Positions 5,000-5,602 of a DNA stretch of 5,602 bases are shown one piece after another. Numbering within the stretch: the first letter of the stretch is position 1; every line of letters begins with the position of its first letter. Source of the stretch: Chitinophaga pinensis. GTDB lineage: Bacteria; Bacteroidota; Bacteroidia; M30B66. The position numbers and the translations under genes were made by a program. The notes beneath the pieces were generated by a model. It saw nothing but the letters and a program-made list of their open reading frames with translations, did not search any database and had not been told where the DNA came from. The stretch spans positions 1 through 5,602 of the forward strand of contig CALQJV010000098.1 of NCBI GenBank assembly GCA_943330985.1. The letters run 5' to 3'.

Positions 5000-5602
5000 T
5001 ACGCACTCAATTGATCCAATACATTGACAATCAATTTGTCGATCATCGCTTTGTGATCTTCAGCATAATCGAGTGTTGCGCGATTCGCGATGATAGCGCA
5101 AACGGTTGCTGCTCGATGTCCCATTAAGCGCGATAATCCATACAATGCAGAAGTTTCCATTTCAAAATTAGAAATTCTCATATCGCCCGAAGAAAATCCC
5201 ATCATGCGTTCGTTTAAATCGGGAATGGCAGGTGTTAGTCTGAGGGTTCTACCTTGAGGTCCGTAAAAACCGCAAGCGGTAGCTGTAATTCCAATAACAC
5301 ATCCTGGACTCACCTTCTCTAGTAATATGGGGTCGGCTTCAACAATGTAAGGGCGATTTATTGAATCGGGCAATTGCAATTGTTTTAAGATTGCATTCAA
5401 CAGAATTTGTTCTCGTTCATTTTCGTGAAACTGATAAAAATGCAATAAGCCATCAAATCCCAATCCGTGCGAACTAGCAACAAAACTACCAACTGGAATT
5501 TCTTTTATGATTGTTCCCGAAGTTCCTATGCGAACAACATTGAGCGACTTTAAATCGGGCTTGATTGTGCGTGTTTTGAGGTCGATATTCACAAGTGCAT
5601 CC
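4999..5602 (-). CDS. Nucleoside (uridine-type) phosphorylase, partial (N-terminus beyond right edge)
   Basis: The reading frame is open to the right edge, giving 200 visible residues beginning D-A-L-V-N-I-D-L. A GTG at 5592 could be taken as a start, but it encodes the Val of DALVNIDL inside the fold. The family is close to 290 residues, so roughly 90 N-terminal residues lie outside. Motifs (visible numbering): VRIGTSG at 23-29, the phosphate-site strand of the NP-I family; GFYGPQGRTLRL at 111-122, matching the uracil-recognising Gln and Arg region of uridine phosphorylase; NFEMETSALYGL at 145-156, with the two ribose-binding Glu residues; and ANRAT at 172-176. It would split uridine or a related nucleoside with phosphate into base and ribose-1-phosphate, in the cytoplasm, for salvage. 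It is the upstream member of an operon with the SirB1-like gene. Confidence 0.9.
   Translation of the reverse strand, partial: DALVNIDLKTRTIKPDLKSLNVVRIGTSGTIIKEIPVGSFVASSHGLGFDGLLHFYQFHENEREQILLNAILKQLQLPDSINRPYIVEADPILLEKVSPGCVIGITATACGFYGPQGRTLRLTPAIPDLNERMMGFSSGDMRISNFEMETSALYGLSRLMGHRAATVCAIIANRATLDYAEDHKAMIDKLIVNVLDQLSA

Noticed and set aside
4845..5027. Plus-strand 60-codon frame over the SirB1-like/phosphorylase junction
   Set aside because: It is antisense to two real genes and spans their coupled junction; nothing supports it as coding.
1..5602. Mobile element, CRISPR array, toxin-antitoxin or phage defence system
   Set aside because: No transposase, integrase, terminal inverted repeats, spaced direct repeats or defence-type domains were found; every gene is either a recognisable chromosomal gene or a single secreted unknown.

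Overview
The window reads as chromosomal housekeeping DNA from a free-living member of the Bacteroidota, most likely near Flavobacteriia. Four things point that way: the base composition is AT-rich; start codons lack clear Shine-Dalgarno sequences and are preceded by A-rich leaders; boxes of the TAnnTTTG type (the Bacteroidota sigma-A -7 element) lie in front of several genes; and the protein types fit (lamin-tail surface protein, membrane-anchored OmpH-like protein, SirB1-like protein ending in an INPF motif, short secreted two-repeat protein). I see no insertion sequence, phage gene, CRISPR array or other sign of recent transfer.

Layout. Positions 1-508 (minus) hold the N-terminal part of a secreted lamin-tail-domain protein that runs off the left edge. 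591-1469 (minus) is a complete pirin-family cupin with its iron ligands. A 139-bp divergent spacer separates it from 1609-2205 (plus), an OmpH/Skp-like protein with an N-terminal membrane anchor. Next comes tRNA-Leu(GAG) at 2228-2310 on the minus strand, with its own -7 box and a hairpin just past its 3' end. 2349-2867 (plus) is shikimate kinase. It overlaps by 4 nt, tail to tail, a PyrR-like phosphoribosyltransferase at 2864-3361 (minus). 3430-4134 (plus) is an unrecognised secreted protein built of two similar beta-rich segments. Its tail overlaps by 29 nt the end of a SirB1/transglutaminase-like protein at 4106-4999 (minus). That gene is joined by a TAATG stop/start overlap to an upstream uridine-phosphorylase-like gene, which enters from the right edge (4999-5602, minus).

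Functional links are loose. The phosphoribosyltransferase and the nucleoside phosphorylase both belong to nucleotide salvage, shikimate kinase to aromatic amino acid synthesis, and the OmpH-like and lamin-tail proteins to the envelope. Only the phosphorylase/SirB1-like pair looks like an operon. The genome is compact here: two convergent pairs overlap, and no gene-free stretch exceeds about 140 bp. I found no convincing new multi-gene system. The most open items are the secreted two-repeat protein, the SirB1-like protein that seems to lack a catalytic triad, and the antisense tRNA between ompH-like and aroK.
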